DNA from: Pseudomonas sp. B21-028
GTDB lineage: Bacteria; Pseudomonadota; Gammaproteobacteria; Pseudomonadales; Pseudomonadaceae
Direction: 5' to 3'
Assembly: GCF_024749045.1 (NCBI RefSeq)
Contig: NZ_CP087184.1
Span: forward strand, 1,798,001 to 1,862,000
Length of the DNA: 64,000 nucleotides
The notes under the pieces are model-generated. The model had not been told where the DNA came from. It was given only the letters and a program-made list of their open reading frames with translations, and searched no databases. The first letter of the stretch is position 1. Every line of letters starts with the position of its first letter. A program made the translations under genes and the position numbers. Below are positions 8,899 to 18,166 of this stretch, one piece after another.

Positions 8899-9071
8899 GT
8901 TTCGCTTCATTCGGCGATTTCCTCGCCATGGGCCATCATGGCCTGTATGTCTGGTCGGCCTATGGCATCTGCCTGGCGGTGCTGGCCCTCAACGTGGCGG
9001 TGCCGATCCTGGCCCGCAAGCGGTATCTGCAACAAGAGGCGCGTCGTCTGCGCCGGGAGAACGGTCAGTGA
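8895..9071 (+). CDS. ccmD: Haem exporter small subunit CcmD
   Basis: A 58-residue protein with one membrane helix ([18 protein letters not shown]) preceded by the conserved [12 protein letters not shown] and followed by a basic tail. CcmD stabilises CcmABC and the release of holo-CcmE. Its ATG overlaps the end of ccmC, and its TGA overlaps the GTG start of ccmE, so translation is coupled on both sides. Confidence 0.94.
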   Translation: MSFASFGDFLAMGHHGLYVWSAYGICLAVLALNVAVPILARKRYLQQEARRLRRENGQ

Positions 9072-9523
9072 ATCCGCTGCGCAAAAAACGTCTTGTCATC
9101 ATCCTGGCGATCCTGGTGGGGGTCGGTGCCGCGGTCGGCCTGGCCTTGAGCGCCCTGCAGCAAAATATCAACCTGTTCTACACCCCGACCCAGATCGCCA
9201 ATGGCGAGGCGCCCAAGGACACCCGTATCCGGGCGGGCGGCATGGTGGAGAAGGGCTCCCTGGTACGTTCCGGGGATTCGCTGGACGTGAAATTCAACGT
9301 CACCGATTTCAACAAGACCGTGACCATCACTTATCGTGGCATCCTTCCGGACCTGTTCCGTGAAGGACAGGGCATCGTCGCCCTGGGCAAGCTCAACGCC
9401 GATGGCGTGGTGGTGGCCGACGAAGTGCTGGCCAAGCACGACGAAAAATACATGCCGCCGGAAGTGACCAAGGCTCTGAAAGACAGTGGTCAGTCGGCGC
9501 CCGCTCCCGTGAAGGAGGGCTGA
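9068..9523 (+). CDS. ccmE: Haem chaperone CcmE
   Basis: A 151-residue periplasmic haem chaperone with one N-terminal membrane anchor (residues 8-30). The OB-fold contains [31 protein letters not shown] and [11 protein letters not shown]. His124 in [13 protein letters not shown] is the expected covalent haem-attachment site, with Tyr128 four residues later as in E. coli. The start is a GTG overlapping the ccmD stop. The C-terminal tail (residues 135-151) is flexible and Ala/Pro-rich. Confidence 0.96.
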   Translation: MNPLRKKRLVIILAILVGVGAAVGLALSALQQNINLFYTPTQIANGEAPKDTRIRAGGMVEKGSLVRSGDSLDVKFNVTDFNKTVTITYRGILPDLFREGQGIVALGKLNADGVVVADEVLAKHDEKYMPPEVTKALKDSGQSAPAPVKEG

Positions 9524-9526
9524 TCG

Positions 9527-11515
9527 ATGAACACTGGCATCTTTATTCCCGAGCTGGGTCACCTGGCGATGATCCTGGCCCTGTGCCTGGCCCTGGTGCA
9601 GGCCGTGGTGCCGCTGCTCGGTGCCTGGCGCGGCGACCGCCTGTGGATGAGCCTGGCCCAGCCGGCGGCGTGGGGACAGTTCGCCTTCATGGTGTTCGCC
9701 TTCGGTTGCCTGACCTACGCCTTCATGACCGATGATTTTTCCGTGGCTTATGTCGCGAGCAACTCCAACAGCGCCTTGCCCTGGTACTACAAGTTCAGTG
9801 CGGTGTGGGGCGCCCATGAAGGGTCGCTGCTGCTCTGGGCCTTGATTCTCGCCGGCTGGACTTTCGCCGTCTCGGTGTTCTCCCGGCAGTTGCCCCAGGT
9901 GATGCTCGCCCGGGTGCTGGCGGTAATGGGCATGATCAGCACCGGTTTCCTGCTGTTCCTGATCGTTACGTCCAACCCGTTCGCGCGGATCCTGCCGCAG
10001 ATGCCGATGGATGGCCGCGACCTCAATCCGCTGCTGCAGGACATCGGCCTGATCGTTCACCCGCCGATGCTCTACATGGGCTACGTCGGTTTTTCCGTGG
10101 CGTTTGCCTTTGCCATCGCCGCGCTGCTGGGCGGTCGCCTCGATGCCGCCTGGGCCCGCTGGTCACGTCCATGGACCATCGTCGCCTGGGCCTTCCTCGG
10201 TATCGGCATCACCCTCGGTTCGTGGTGGGCCTATTACGAGCTGGGCTGGGGCGGCTGGTGGTTCTGGGATCCGGTGGAAAACGCCTCGTTCATGCCTTGG
10301 CTGGTGGGCACCGCACTGATTCACTCCCTGGCGGTCACGGAAAAGCGCGGCGTATTCAAGAGCTGGACCGTGCTGCTGGCGATCGCCGCGTTCTCCCTGA
10401 GCCTGCTGGGAACCTTCCTGGTGCGTTCCGGCGTGCTGACGTCGGTGCATGCCTTTGCCTCGGACCCCGAGCGTGGGGTGTTCATCCTGATGTTCCTGCT
10501 GTTCGTGGTCGGCGGTTCACTGACGCTGTTCGCCTTGCGGGCACCCGTGGTCAAGAGTCAGGTTGGTTTCAACCTCTGGTCCCGGGAGACGCTGCTGCTG
10601 GGCAACAACCTGGTGCTGGTGGTGGCCGCGTCGATGATCCTGCTGGGAACGTTGTACCCGCTGGTGCTCGATGCGCTCTCCGGGGCCAAGCTGTCGGTCG
10701 GGCCGCCGTACTTCAATGCGCTGTTCATCCCGCTGATGGCGATCCTGATGGTGGTGATGGCCGTCGGCGTGCTGGTGCGCTGGAAAGACACGCCGGTCAA
10801 ATGGCTGCTGGGCATGCTGACGCCGGTGCTGCTGGGCACCGCCGCCCTGGCCGTGGTGGCCGGGATCGCTTATGGCGACTTCAACTGGGCCGTGCTGGCG
10901 ACCTTTGTGCTGGCCGCCTGGGTATTGCTGGCCGGTGTACGGGACATTTTCGACAAGACCCGTCACAAGGGCCTGGTCAAGGGCCTGCCAACCCTGACCC
11001 GCAGCTACTGGGGCATGCAGATCGCCCACCTGGGTATCGCCGTCTGTGCCCTGGGCGTGGTGCTATCGAGCCAGAACAGCGCCGAACGCGACCTGCGCCT
11101 GGCGCCGGGAGAGTCCATGGACCTGGGCGGGTACCAGTTTGTTTTCGAGGGGGCCAAGCATTTCGAAGGGCCGAACTTCACGTCCGATAAAGGCACCGTG
11201 CGGGTTATTCGTGACGGCCAGGAAGTGACGGTGCTGCATCCCGAGAAGCGCCTTTACACCGTACAGAACTCGGTGATGACCGAAGCCGGGATCGATGCCG
11301 GTTTCACCCGCGATCTCTATGTGGCATTGGGCGAGTCCCTGGGCGACGGCGCCTGGGCGGTGCGGGTACACGTCAAGCCGTTCGTGCGCTGGATCTGGTT
11401 CGGTGGTCTGTTGACCGGACTGGGCGGGGGGCTGGCGGCGCTGGATCGGCGTTATCGGGTCAAGGTGAAAACCCGGGTGCGCGAAGCCCTGGGCGTGACG
11501 GGAGCCACTGCATGA
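9527..11515 (+). CDS. ccmF: Cytochrome c haem lyase subunit CcmF
   Basis: A 662-residue membrane protein with about 15 hydrophobic helices. The WWD haem-binding motif is WGGWWFWDPVENASFMPW around residue 245; KFSAVWGAHEGSLLLW and GTFLVRSGVLTSVHAFASD are further family signatures. It forms the haem lyase with CcmH and CcmI, attaching haem to CXXCH motifs of apocytochromes on the periplasmic side. Length and features are normal. The stop overlaps ccmG by four bases. Confidence 0.96.
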   Translation: MNTGIFIPELGHLAMILALCLALVQAVVPLLGAWRGDRLWMSLAQPAAWGQFAFMVFAFGCLTYAFMTDDFSVAYVASNSNSALPWYYKFSAVWGAHEGSLLLWALILAGWTFAVSVFSRQLPQVMLARVLAVMGMISTGFLLFLIVTSNPFARILPQMPMDGRDLNPLLQDIGLIVHPPMLYMGYVGFSVAFAFAIAALLGGRLDAAWARWSRPWTIVAWAFLGIGITLGSWWAYYELGWGGWWFWDPVENASFMPWLVGTALIHSLAVTEKRGVFKSWTVLLAIAAFSLSLLGTFLVRSGVLTSVHAFASDPERGVFILMFLLFVVGGSLTLFALRAPVVKSQVGFNLWSRETLLLGNNLVLVVAASMILLGTLYPLVLDALSGAKLSVGPPYFNALFIPLMAILMVVMAVGVLVRWKDTPVKWLLGMLTPVLLGTAALAVVAGIAYGDFNWAVLATFVLAAWVLLAGVRDIFDKTRHKGLVKGLPTLTRSYWGMQIAHLGIAVCALGVVLSSQNSAERDLRLAPGESMDLGGYQFVFEGAKHFEGPNFTSDKGTVRVIRDGQEVTVLHPEKRLYTVQNSVMTEAGIDAGFTRDLYVALGESLGDGAWAVRVHVKPFVRWIWFGGLLTGLGGGLAALDRRYRVKVKTRVREALGVTGATA

Positions 11516-12048
11516 GACGTTGGTTGATGGTATTGCCGCTGGCGCTGTTCCTGGTGGTGGCGGTCTTTCTGTACCGGGGGCTTTTCCTGGACCCGTCCGA
11601 GTTGCCCTCGGCGATGATCGGCAAGCCGTTCCCGGAGTTCACCCTGCCGTCGGTGCAGGGCGACAAGACGCTGACCCGGGCCGACCTGCTGGGCAAGCCG
11701 GCGCTGGTCAACGTTTGGGGCACCTGGTGCATTTCCTGCCGGGTTGAGCATCCGGTGCTGAATAAACTGGCCGAGAAAGGCGTGGTGATCTACGGCGTCA
11801 ATTACAAGGACGTCAACGTCGATGCCTTGAAATGGCTCGCCGAGTTCCACAACCCCTATCAGCTGGACATTCGTGATGAAGAAGGCTCCCTGGGCCTGAA
11901 CCTGGGGGTCTACGGGGCTCCGGAAACCTTCTTCATCGACGCCAAGGGCGTGATCCGTGACAAGTTCGTCGGTGTGATCGACGAGCAGGTCTGGCGGGAG
12001 AAACTGGCTGGCAAATACCAGGCACTGGTGGACGAGGCCAAGCCATGA
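11512..12048 (+). CDS. ccmG: Thioredoxin-like protein CcmG/DsbE
   Basis: A 178-residue membrane-anchored thioredoxin-fold protein. Residues 5-22 form the anchor; the active site is WGTWCISCRVEHP with Cys73 and Cys76, and YGAPETFFID carries the cis-Pro loop. It keeps apocytochrome or CcmH thiols reduced before haem ligation. The two residues between the cysteines are Ile-Ser rather than the Pro-Thr of E. coli CcmG. The start overlaps the ccmF stop and the stop overlaps ccmH. Confidence 0.95.
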   Translation: MRRWLMVLPLALFLVVAVFLYRGLFLDPSELPSAMIGKPFPEFTLPSVQGDKTLTRADLLGKPALVNVWGTWCISCRVEHPVLNKLAEKGVVIYGVNYKDVNVDALKWLAEFHNPYQLDIRDEEGSLGLNLGVYGAPETFFIDAKGVIRDKFVGVIDEQVWREKLAGKYQALVDEAKP

Positions 12049-12518
12049 AGCGCTGGTTAGCCGCCGTCGTCCTGGGGTTGAGTCTCGCGGGCGTGGCCCA
12101 TGCCGCCATCGACACCTACGAATTCGCCAACGAAGGCGAGCGCGAGCGGTTTCGCGAACTGACCAAGGAACTGCGCTGCCCCAAGTGCCAGAACCAGGAC
12201 ATCGCCGACTCCAATGCCCCGATTGCCGCCGACCTGCGCAAGGAAATCTTCCGCATGCTCGGCGAGGGCAAGGACAACCAGCAGATCATCGACTTCATGG
12301 TGGATCGCTACGGTGAGTTCGTGCGCTACAACCCGGCCCTGACCTCCAAGACCGCGCTGCTCTGGTTCGGCCCCGCCGGGTTGTTGCTCGGCGGCTTCGT
12401 CGTCATCGCGCTGATCGTGCGCCGCCGCCGGGTACAGCGCACCGCCGCCCCGGACACGCTTTCCGTCGAGGAGCGCCAGCGCCTCGACCAACTGTTGGAT
12501 AACACCAAGCATGATTGA
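12045..12518 (+). CDS. ccmH: Cytochrome c maturation protein CcmH
   Basis: A 157-residue protein with a signal peptide ([20 protein letters not shown], cleavage near residue 20), the redox motif LRCPKCQNQ (Cys45, Cys48), the conserved [13 protein letters not shown], and a C-terminal membrane helix at about 103-125. It reduces or binds the apocytochrome haem site together with CcmG and CcmF. The periplasmic domain is followed by a short basic cytoplasmic tail, and the gene runs eight bases into ccmI. Confidence 0.95.
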   Translation: MKRWLAAVVLGLSLAGVAHAAIDTYEFANEGERERFRELTKELRCPKCQNQDIADSNAPIAADLRKEIFRMLGEGKDNQQIIDFMVDRYGEFVRYNPALTSKTALLWFGPAGLLLGGFVVIALIVRRRRVQRTAAPDTLSVEERQRLDQLLDNTKHD

Positions 12519-13713
12519 TTTCTGGCTCGCCGCAGGTCTGCTTCTCCTGATTGCCCTGAGTTTCCTGTTGATCCCCGTGCTGCGGGTCCGTCGCGCCCAA
12601 CGGGAGGAGGACCGAACCGCGCTCAATGTGGCGCTGTACCAGGAACGTGTCGCCGAGTTGCAGGCCGAGCAGGCGGAGGGTGTGCTCAATGCCGCGCAAC
12701 TGGACACGGGCCGCGCCGAAGCCGCCCGGGAACTGCTCGCCGATACCGAGGGCGCCGAGGCGCCGCGCGAATCGCGCATGGGCAAGCCACTGCCGTTGCT
12801 TGCCGCCGTGCTGGTGCCGGTGTTGGGCCTGGGCTTGTACTTGCACTTCGGCGCGAGCGACAAGGTCGAACTGACCCGTGAATTCGCCCAGGCACCGCAA
12901 TCGATGGAAGAAATGACCCAGCGCCTGGAGAGGGCGGTGGCGGCACAGCCGGATTCCGCCGAGGGCTTGTATTTCCTCGGGCGTACCTACATGGCCCAGG
13001 ATCGGCCGGCGGATGCGGCGAAGATCTTCGAGCGCACCGTGGCGCTGGCGGGTCGGCAGCCCGAACTGCTGGGGCAATGGGCCCAGGCGCAGTATTTTGC
13101 CGATGGCAAGAAATGGTCGGACAAGGTCCAGGCCTTGACCGATGAGGCTCTGAAGCTCGATCCCAAGGAAGTCACCAGCTTGGGCCTGTTGGGCATCGCT
13201 GCGTTTGAAGGCGAGCGGTATCAGGACGCGATCGATTACTGGGGGCGCCTGCTGGCGCAACTGCCGGAGGGCGACAAATCCCGCGAGGCGCTGCAAGGCG
13301 GCATTGCCCGGGCCACCGAGAAGCTGCAAGCCAGCGGCGGCAAGGTGGCTCAGGCTCCGGCGGTCAAGGCCGGCGCATTGCTTAAGGTTCGTGTCGACCT
13401 GGCGCCTGCACTCAAGGCCAAGGTGCAGCCGGGCGATAGCGTATTCATCTTTGCCCGTGCCGTTTCCGGCCCGCCTGCGCCATTGGCGGCCAAGCGCCTG
13501 ACAGTCGCCGACCTGCCCGTCAGCGTCGAGCTGGGGGACGCGGATGCGATGATGCCGCAACTGAAACTGTCGAACTTCCCTGAAGTCCAACTGGTGGCGC
13601 GTATCTCCCGGGCCGGGCAACCGACTTCCGGTGAGTGGATCGGCCGCAGCCAGCCCCTGGCCAGCAGCACCACGACGCCGCAACAACTGACCATCGACAG
13701 CCCGGACCAATGA
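12511..13713 (+). CDS. ccmI: Cytochrome c maturation TPR protein CcmI (CycH)
   Basis: A 400-residue protein: an N-terminal membrane segment (residues 4-24), a linker with a second hydrophobic segment (about 92-112, [17 protein letters not shown]), a TPR domain at about 130-270 ([41 protein letters not shown]), and a C-terminal domain typical of CycH. It recruits apocytochromes through their C-termini to the haem lyase. It is the last ccm gene; a small lipoprotein gene follows 14 bases later. Confidence 0.94.
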   Translation: MIDFWLAAGLLLLIALSFLLIPVLRVRRAQREEDRTALNVALYQERVAELQAEQAEGVLNAAQLDTGRAEAARELLADTEGAEAPRESRMGKPLPLLAAVLVPVLGLGLYLHFGASDKVELTREFAQAPQSMEEMTQRLERAVAAQPDSAEGLYFLGRTYMAQDRPADAAKIFERTVALAGRQPELLGQWAQAQYFADGKKWSDKVQALTDEALKLDPKEVTSLGLLGIAAFEGERYQDAIDYWGRLLAQLPEGDKSREALQGGIARATEKLQASGGKVAQAPAVKAGALLKVRVDLAPALKAKVQPGDSVFIFARAVSGPPAPLAAKRLTVADLPVSVELGDADAMMPQLKLSNFPEVQLVARISRAGQPTSGEWIGRSQPLASSTTTPQQLTIDSPDQ

Positions 13714-13727
13714 CAGGAATTTGCACC

Positions 13728-14135
13728 ATGACCGCCATCGCTCGTATCACTCTGCTGACACTCGTTCTGGGGTTGAGCGCTTGTGCGGTCCATCGTCCGC
13801 CGGAGCCCTCGACGCCGCTGCCACCCATTCCGCCTTCGACGCCGACCACCAAACCGGTGCCGTCCACCGCGCCGGGCAAACCGGTCACCCCGAACAAACC
13901 GGCCAAGCCGTTGCCGCGCACGTCCGCCAGTTTCGCCCCACCGCCTGGGGGCAACAGCCACTGGGACGCCAAGCTCGGGGTCTATGTACTGGATAACCAG
14001 CCCAACACCTTTTACCGCCAGCGCACCTACTATCGCTGGAACAACGGCTGGAGCCGCTCCGTCAGCCCGAACGGGCCTTGGGAAGACACCACCATCGAAG
14101 GCGTACCAGGGGGCTTGGGGCGCCAGTTCCACTAG
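13728..14135 (+). CDS. Small proline-rich lipoprotein of unknown function
   Basis: A 135-residue protein with a lipoprotein signal peptide (lipobox LSAC, Cys about residue 19). A Pro/Thr-rich linker (residues 22-65) is followed by a compact C-terminal region with VYVLDNQPNTFYR, YYRWNNGWSRS and NGPWED. That tyrosine/tryptophan arrangement resembles short aromatic repeats of secreted proteins. The ATG at 13728 has AGGA nine bases upstream; an ATG at 13710 overlapping the ccmI stop is possible. It may be co-transcribed with ccm, but no role in cytochrome maturation is known to me. Confidence 0.75.
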   Translation: MTAIARITLLTLVLGLSACAVHRPPEPSTPLPPIPPSTPTTKPVPSTAPGKPVTPNKPAKPLPRTSASFAPPPGGNSHWDAKLGVYVLDNQPNTFYRQRTYYRWNNGWSRSVSPNGPWEDTTIEGVPGGLGRQFH

Positions 14136-14156
14136 AGAGTGCTTGCTCCTCCGACC

Positions 14157-14248
14157 TGTAGGAGCTGCCGAAGGCTGCGATCTTTTCGCTCCGAGACTCA
14201 ATTGTCCGGGGAAAGATCGCAGCCTCGCTTCGCTCGACAGCTCCTGCA
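14157..14248. repeat. Inverted repeat pair of type C (REPIN-like)
   Basis: Two inverted arms, TGTAGGAGCTGCCGAAGGCT and its imperfect complement ending in GACAGCTCCTGCA, with inner complementary segments GCTGCGATCTTT and AAAGATCGCAGC. It lies between the lipoprotein gene and speE. This sequence family is common between Pseudomonas genes, and the transcript should fold into a long hairpin. Confidence 0.8.
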
Positions 14249-14325
14249 TCTCTCCTACAAGGTTCGACCTGTCATCCCCATCGTCGTAGAATGCGCGCCT
14301 TTGTGAGCTATCGGAGCACCTGACC

Positions 14326-15201
14326 ATGACGACCACCCCGGCCGGCGACTACCTGGAAACCCTCTACGAAGGCTATGGCCAACGTTTCCGGATGGACAAG
14401 CTGCTGCACGAAGTGCGTACCGAACACCAGCACCTGGTGATTTTCGAAAACCCGCGCATGGGCCGGGTGATGGCGCTCGATGGCGTGATCCAGACCACCG
14501 AGGCCGATGAGTTCATCTACCACGAAATGCTCACCCACGTGCCCATCCTCGCCCACGGCAAGGCCAAGCGTGTGCTGATCATCGGTGGCGGTGATGGCGG
14601 CATGTTGCGTGAAGTCACCAAGCACCTGGGCGTCGAGCACATCACCATGGTGGAGATCGACGGCACCGTGGTGGACATGTGCAAGGAGTTCCTGCCCAAC
14701 CATTCCAAAGGCGCCTACGACGATCCGCGACTGAACCTGGTGATCGACGACGGCATGCGCTTCGTTTCCAGCACCCAGGAGAAGTTCGACGTCATCATTT
14801 CCGACTCCACCGACCCGATCGGCCCGGGTGAAGTGTTGTTCTCGGAAAATTTCTACCAGGCTTGCCATCGCTGCCTGAACGACGGCGGCATCCTGGTGAC
14901 CCAGAACGGCACGCCGTTCATGCAGCTGGGCGAAGTGCAGACCACCGCCGGCCGGCTGCGTGGCCTGTTTGCCGACTGGCACTTCTACCAGGCAGCCGTG
15001 CCGACCTACATCGGCGGCGCCATGACTTTCGCCTGGGGTTCGACCGACAGCGCTTACCGCAAACTCTCCCGTGAAACCCTGCACGAGCGGTTCATTGGCA
15101 GTGGCATCGTCACCCGTTACTACAACCCCGAGATTCATCTCGGTGCGTTTGCGATGCCGCAGTATGTGTTGCAGGCGATCAACAAGCCGAGTAACGACTG
15201 A
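14326..15201 (+). CDS. speE: Spermidine synthase (polyamine aminopropyltransferase)
   Basis: A 291-residue aminopropyltransferase that transfers the propylamine group of decarboxylated S-adenosylmethionine to putrescine. The cofactor loop is [14 protein letters not shown], and the catalytic region [19 protein letters not shown] contains the DSTDP motif; [17 protein letters not shown] is also typical. It is a cytoplasmic enzyme of full length. It releases methylthioadenosine, which the deaminase and mtnA products encoded around 46 kb could recycle. A ribosome binding site (GGAGCA) lies before the ATG. Confidence 0.95.
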   Translation: MTTTPAGDYLETLYEGYGQRFRMDKLLHEVRTEHQHLVIFENPRMGRVMALDGVIQTTEADEFIYHEMLTHVPILAHGKAKRVLIIGGGDGGMLREVTKHLGVEHITMVEIDGTVVDMCKEFLPNHSKGAYDDPRLNLVIDDGMRFVSSTQEKFDVIISDSTDPIGPGEVLFSENFYQACHRCLNDGGILVTQNGTPFMQLGEVQTTAGRLRGLFADWHFYQAAVPTYIGGAMTFAWGSTDSAYRKLSRETLHERFIGSGIVTRYYNPEIHLGAFAMPQYVLQAINKPSND

Positions 15202-15216
15202 TTTGGTTGGGGCTTT

Positions 15217-15349
15217 TTGTGGCGAGGGGATTTATCCCCGCTGGGCTGCGAAGCAGCCCCACCAATTGCAACTCGGTGTGTCAGGTTGATTGAGTTGTTT
15301 GGAATGGGGCTGCTGTGCAGCCCAGCGGGGATAAATCCACTCGCCACAA
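15217..15349. repeat. Type B inverted repeat pair (TGTGGCGAGGGG family)
   Basis: Arms of about 44 bases: left arm 15217-15260 begins TTGTGGCGAGGGGATTTATC and contains the inner hairpin GGGCTGCGAAGCAGCCC; right arm 15306-15349 is its near-complement. It sits in the 390-base gap between speE and the LTA-synthase-like gene. I see nothing gene-like in the remainder of the gap (15350-15591), which must carry the downstream promoter. Confidence 0.85.
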
Positions 15350-15591
15350 TCGGGTTCGGCCTCATGTTGGGGGCCGGCATTTTGTGTTTCCAGATATTCA
15401 TTGAACGAATTTTTCACAAAATCTTGCGGACAATCCTCGCGCCGTTATTGCCGCCGGTTATTTAATGGCAATGCCGTAGCCGTTCGTGCAACATCTGCGC
15501 TCTTGCGCAACCCCCGGGCCAGGCTTTGGCCAGCGGAGGGTGCGCCTTTGTACTTTTTGTCACTCCAACTCCAATAGGGTCCTCAAACGAC

Positions 15592-17685
15592 ATGGCAATC
15601 CCGGACGCCCTGAGTCAGCAGCGAAGCACCCATCGCCTGCTGCAACCGACCGTCAAATCGCACCTGGCCTACACATTGCTCTGCGCCCTGGTGATGATGG
15701 TGATGTTCAGCCTGCTGCGTGTGGCGCTGCTGGTCTATAACCGCCAAATGATCCTCGATACACCGGCCTCGACTTTCGTTGAAGCCTTCGCCAATGGCCT
15801 GCGTTTTGACCTGCGCCTGGTGGTCTACCTCAGCATTCCGCTGCTGCTGGCGCTGTTCAGCGTCCGCGCCATGGCGGCCCGCGGCTTCTTTCGTTTCTGG
15901 CTGACCGTCACCTCCAGCATTGCGCTGTTCCTGGGCCTGATGGAGATGGACTTTTATCGTGAGTTCCACCAGCGCCTCAACGGCCTGGTCTTCCAATACG
16001 TGAAGGAAGATCCGAAAACCGTGATGAGCATGCTCTGGTACGGATTCCCGGTGGTGCGCTACCTGTTGGCCTGGGCCGGCGGCACCATCATCCTGAGCCT
16101 GGCGTTCAAGGGCGCGGACCGTGCAACCCGCCCGCGCGGCCCGTTCAGCGGCGGCAGCATCGGCACCCGCCAGATCGCCCCGTGGTACGGCCGGGTGGCG
16201 GTGTTCGTCGTCTGCCTGCTGGTGGCGGTGGCCGCGGCGCGTGGCACCTTGCGTCAAGGCCCGCCGCTGCGTTGGGGTGACGTCTATACCACCGATTCGA
16301 ACTTCGCCAACCAGCTGGGCCTCAATGGCACGCTGTCGCTGGTGGCGGCGGCCAAGAGCCGCATGTCCGAAGACCGTGACAACATCTGGAAAGCCACCCT
16401 CGAGCAGCCACTGGCACAGCAGACCGTGCGTGACATGCTGGTATTGCCCGACGACAAGCTTGTGGATACCGCCACTGCTGCCGTGCGCCGCGATTACACG
16501 CCGCCAGCCGACAAGACCCTGCCGATCAAGAACGTGGTCGTGATCCTCATGGAAAGCATGGCCGGTCACTCGGTAGGCGCCCTGGGCGCACCGGGCAACA
16601 TCACGCCTTACCTGGACAAGCTCTCCAAGGAAGGCCTGTTGTTCGACCGCTTCTTCTCCAACGGCACCCATACCCACCAGGGCATGTTCGCCACCATGGC
16701 GTGCTTCCCGAACCTGCCCGGCTTCGAATACCTGATGCAGACGCCGGAAGGCAGCCACAAGCTGTCGGGCCTGCCCCAGCTGCTCAGCGCCCGTGACTAC
16801 GACGATGTGTATGTCTACAACGGCGATTTCGCCTGGGACAACCAGTCGGGTTTCTTCAGCAACCAGGGCATGACCAACTTCATCGGGCGAAACGACTTCG
16901 TCAACCCGGTGTTTTCCGATCCGACCTGGGGCGTGTCCGACCAGGACATGTTCGACCGTGGCCTGATCGAACTCAAGGCGCGGGAAAACGGCAAGCCGTT
17001 CTATGCCTTGCTGCAAACCCTGTCCAACCACACGCCGTATGCGTTGCCGACACCGCTGCCGGTAGAGCGGGTCACCGACCGCGGCAGCCTGAACGAACAC
17101 CTGACCGCCATGCGCTACTCGGACTGGGCGCTGGGCCAGTTTTTCGAGAAGGCACGCAAGGAGCCTTACTTCAAGGAAACGTTGTTCGTTGTGGTTGGCG
17201 ACCATGGTTTCGGTAACGAACGCCAGATCACCGAGATGGACCTGGGCCGCTTCAACGTGCCGATGTTGTTGATCGGTCCGGGTGTCCAGGAAAAATTCGG
17301 CCAGCGTAACCACACCGTGGGTACCCAGGTCGACATCGTCCCCACCATCATGGGGCGGATCGGCGGACAGGTGCGCCATCAGTGCTGGGGCCGTGACCTG
17401 TTGAACCTGCCACAGGGCGATACCGGTTTCGGTGTGATCAAGCCGTCGGGCAGTGATCAGACTACGGCGATCATCCAGGGCGACCGGATCCTGGTACTGC
17501 CCAAGGAAAAGGAAATGGGGCCGAAGATGTTCCGCTATGAACTGGGGGCCAACCCGCGTGCGGAAGTCATCCCGGACGCACCGGATAGCGCCCAGATGAA
17601 GCTCAAGCTTGAGTCTTTCCTGCAAACCGCCACCAAGAGCCTGCTGGATAACACCGCTGGTGTGTTGGATGGAAAGCCGGACTGA
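15592..17685 (+). CDS. LTA-synthase-like membrane phosphotransferase (sulfatase superfamily)
   Basis: A 697-residue protein with about five N-terminal membrane helices (to residue about 225) and a periplasmic alkaline-phosphatase/sulfatase-fold domain from about residue 315. VVVILMESMAGHSVGALG holds the metal-binding Glu; FSNGTHTHQGMFATM at about 356-370 holds the presumed Thr nucleophile; VVGDHGFGN supplies the Asp-His metal ligands. Gram-positive LtaS transfers phosphoglycerol; relatives in Gram-negatives modify periplasmic glucans or lipopolysaccharide. The substrate here is unknown. The ATG at 15592 is preferred over GTG/TTG codons up to 15526 because the upstream part is not family-like. 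Confidence 0.88.
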   Translation: MAIPDALSQQRSTHRLLQPTVKSHLAYTLLCALVMMVMFSLLRVALLVYNRQMILDTPASTFVEAFANGLRFDLRLVVYLSIPLLLALFSVRAMAARGFFRFWLTVTSSIALFLGLMEMDFYREFHQRLNGLVFQYVKEDPKTVMSMLWYGFPVVRYLLAWAGGTIILSLAFKGADRATRPRGPFSGGSIGTRQIAPWYGRVAVFVVCLLVAVAAARGTLRQGPPLRWGDVYTTDSNFANQLGLNGTLSLVAAAKSRMSEDRDNIWKATLEQPLAQQTVRDMLVLPDDKLVDTATAAVRRDYTPPADKTLPIKNVVVILMESMAGHSVGALGAPGNITPYLDKLSKEGLLFDRFFSNGTHTHQGMFATMACFPNLPGFEYLMQTPEGSHKLSGLPQLLSARDYDDVYVYNGDFAWDNQSGFFSNQGMTNFIGRNDFVNPVFSDPTWGVSDQDMFDRGLIELKARENGKPFYALLQTLSNHTPYALPTPLPVERVTDRGSLNEHLTAMRYSDWALGQFFEKARKEPYFKETLFVVVGDHGFGNERQITEMDLGRFNVPMLLIGPGVQEKFGQRNHTVGTQVDIVPTIMGRIGGQVRHQCWGRDLLNLPQGDTGFGVIKPSGSDQTTAIIQGDRILVLPKEKEMGPKMFRYELGANPRAEVIPDAPDSAQMKLKLESFLQTATKSLLDNTAGVLDGKPD

Positions 17686-17700
17686 TGATCGGCAAATAAA

Positions 17701-17731
17701 AAAGAGGCCTTGAAAAAGGCCTCTTTTTTTT
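17701..17731 (+). terminator. Intrinsic terminator after the LTA-synthase-like gene
   Basis: The stem AAAGAGGCCTT / AAGGCCTCTTT with a short A-rich loop is followed by a run of eight Ts, 16 bases after the stop codon. Because the stem is preceded by A residues and followed by T residues, it can also terminate the opposing DUF3309 transcript. Confidence 0.92.
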
Positions 17732-17740
17732 GCCATTGAT

Positions 17741-17893
17741 TTATATCTTGCCCAGTAACAGCAGTATCAACAGCACTACCAACACTACGCCGATGATGCC
17801 GGACGGGCCGTAACCCCAACTTCTGGAGTGCGGGAAGACCGGCAGGCCGCCGATCAGCAGGAGGATCAGGATAATGATGAGTATTGTGCCCAT
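17741..17893 (-). CDS. DUF3309 family small membrane peptide
   Basis: A 50-residue, very hydrophobic peptide, MGTILIIILILLLIGGLPVF at the start and a second hydrophobic stretch GIIGVVLVVLLILLLLG at the end. The hydrophilic turn HSRSWGYGPSG between them is the hallmark of DUF3309, a small two-helix membrane protein frequent in proteobacteria with no known function. It converges on the LTA-synthase-like gene and shares its bidirectional terminator. An AAGGAA ribosome binding site lies upstream of the ATG. Confidence 0.85.
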   Translation of the reverse strand: MGTILIIILILLLIGGLPVFPHSRSWGYGPSGIIGVVLVVLLILLLLGKI

Positions 17894-18166
17894 TGTTGAT
17901 TTCCTTATTGGTCAGTTTTGGAGTGATACAACTTTCAACTGCCAGCACGCTGCATTAAATCCGGGCGGCTTAATAAGTCCGACCGTAACGTCCTGTAAAA
18001 AATTCAAAGTTTTTTGGTGCCTGAACGGCCGGGCCACAAAAGCATCCCCTCAATCAAAACCCTTTGTGGTTTGCCCCCGCCATTCAGCAATCTGATGGAG
18101 CGTGGGCACCGCTGGCTCCTTCGCTACACTCGGCCCATCTCTCCCGGAACAACAAGGCTGTTTCCT

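Noticed and set aside
15583..17736. 717-codon antisense frame over the LTA-synthase-like gene
   Set aside because: Shadow of a real gene; it would cross the terminator and has no signal or domain.
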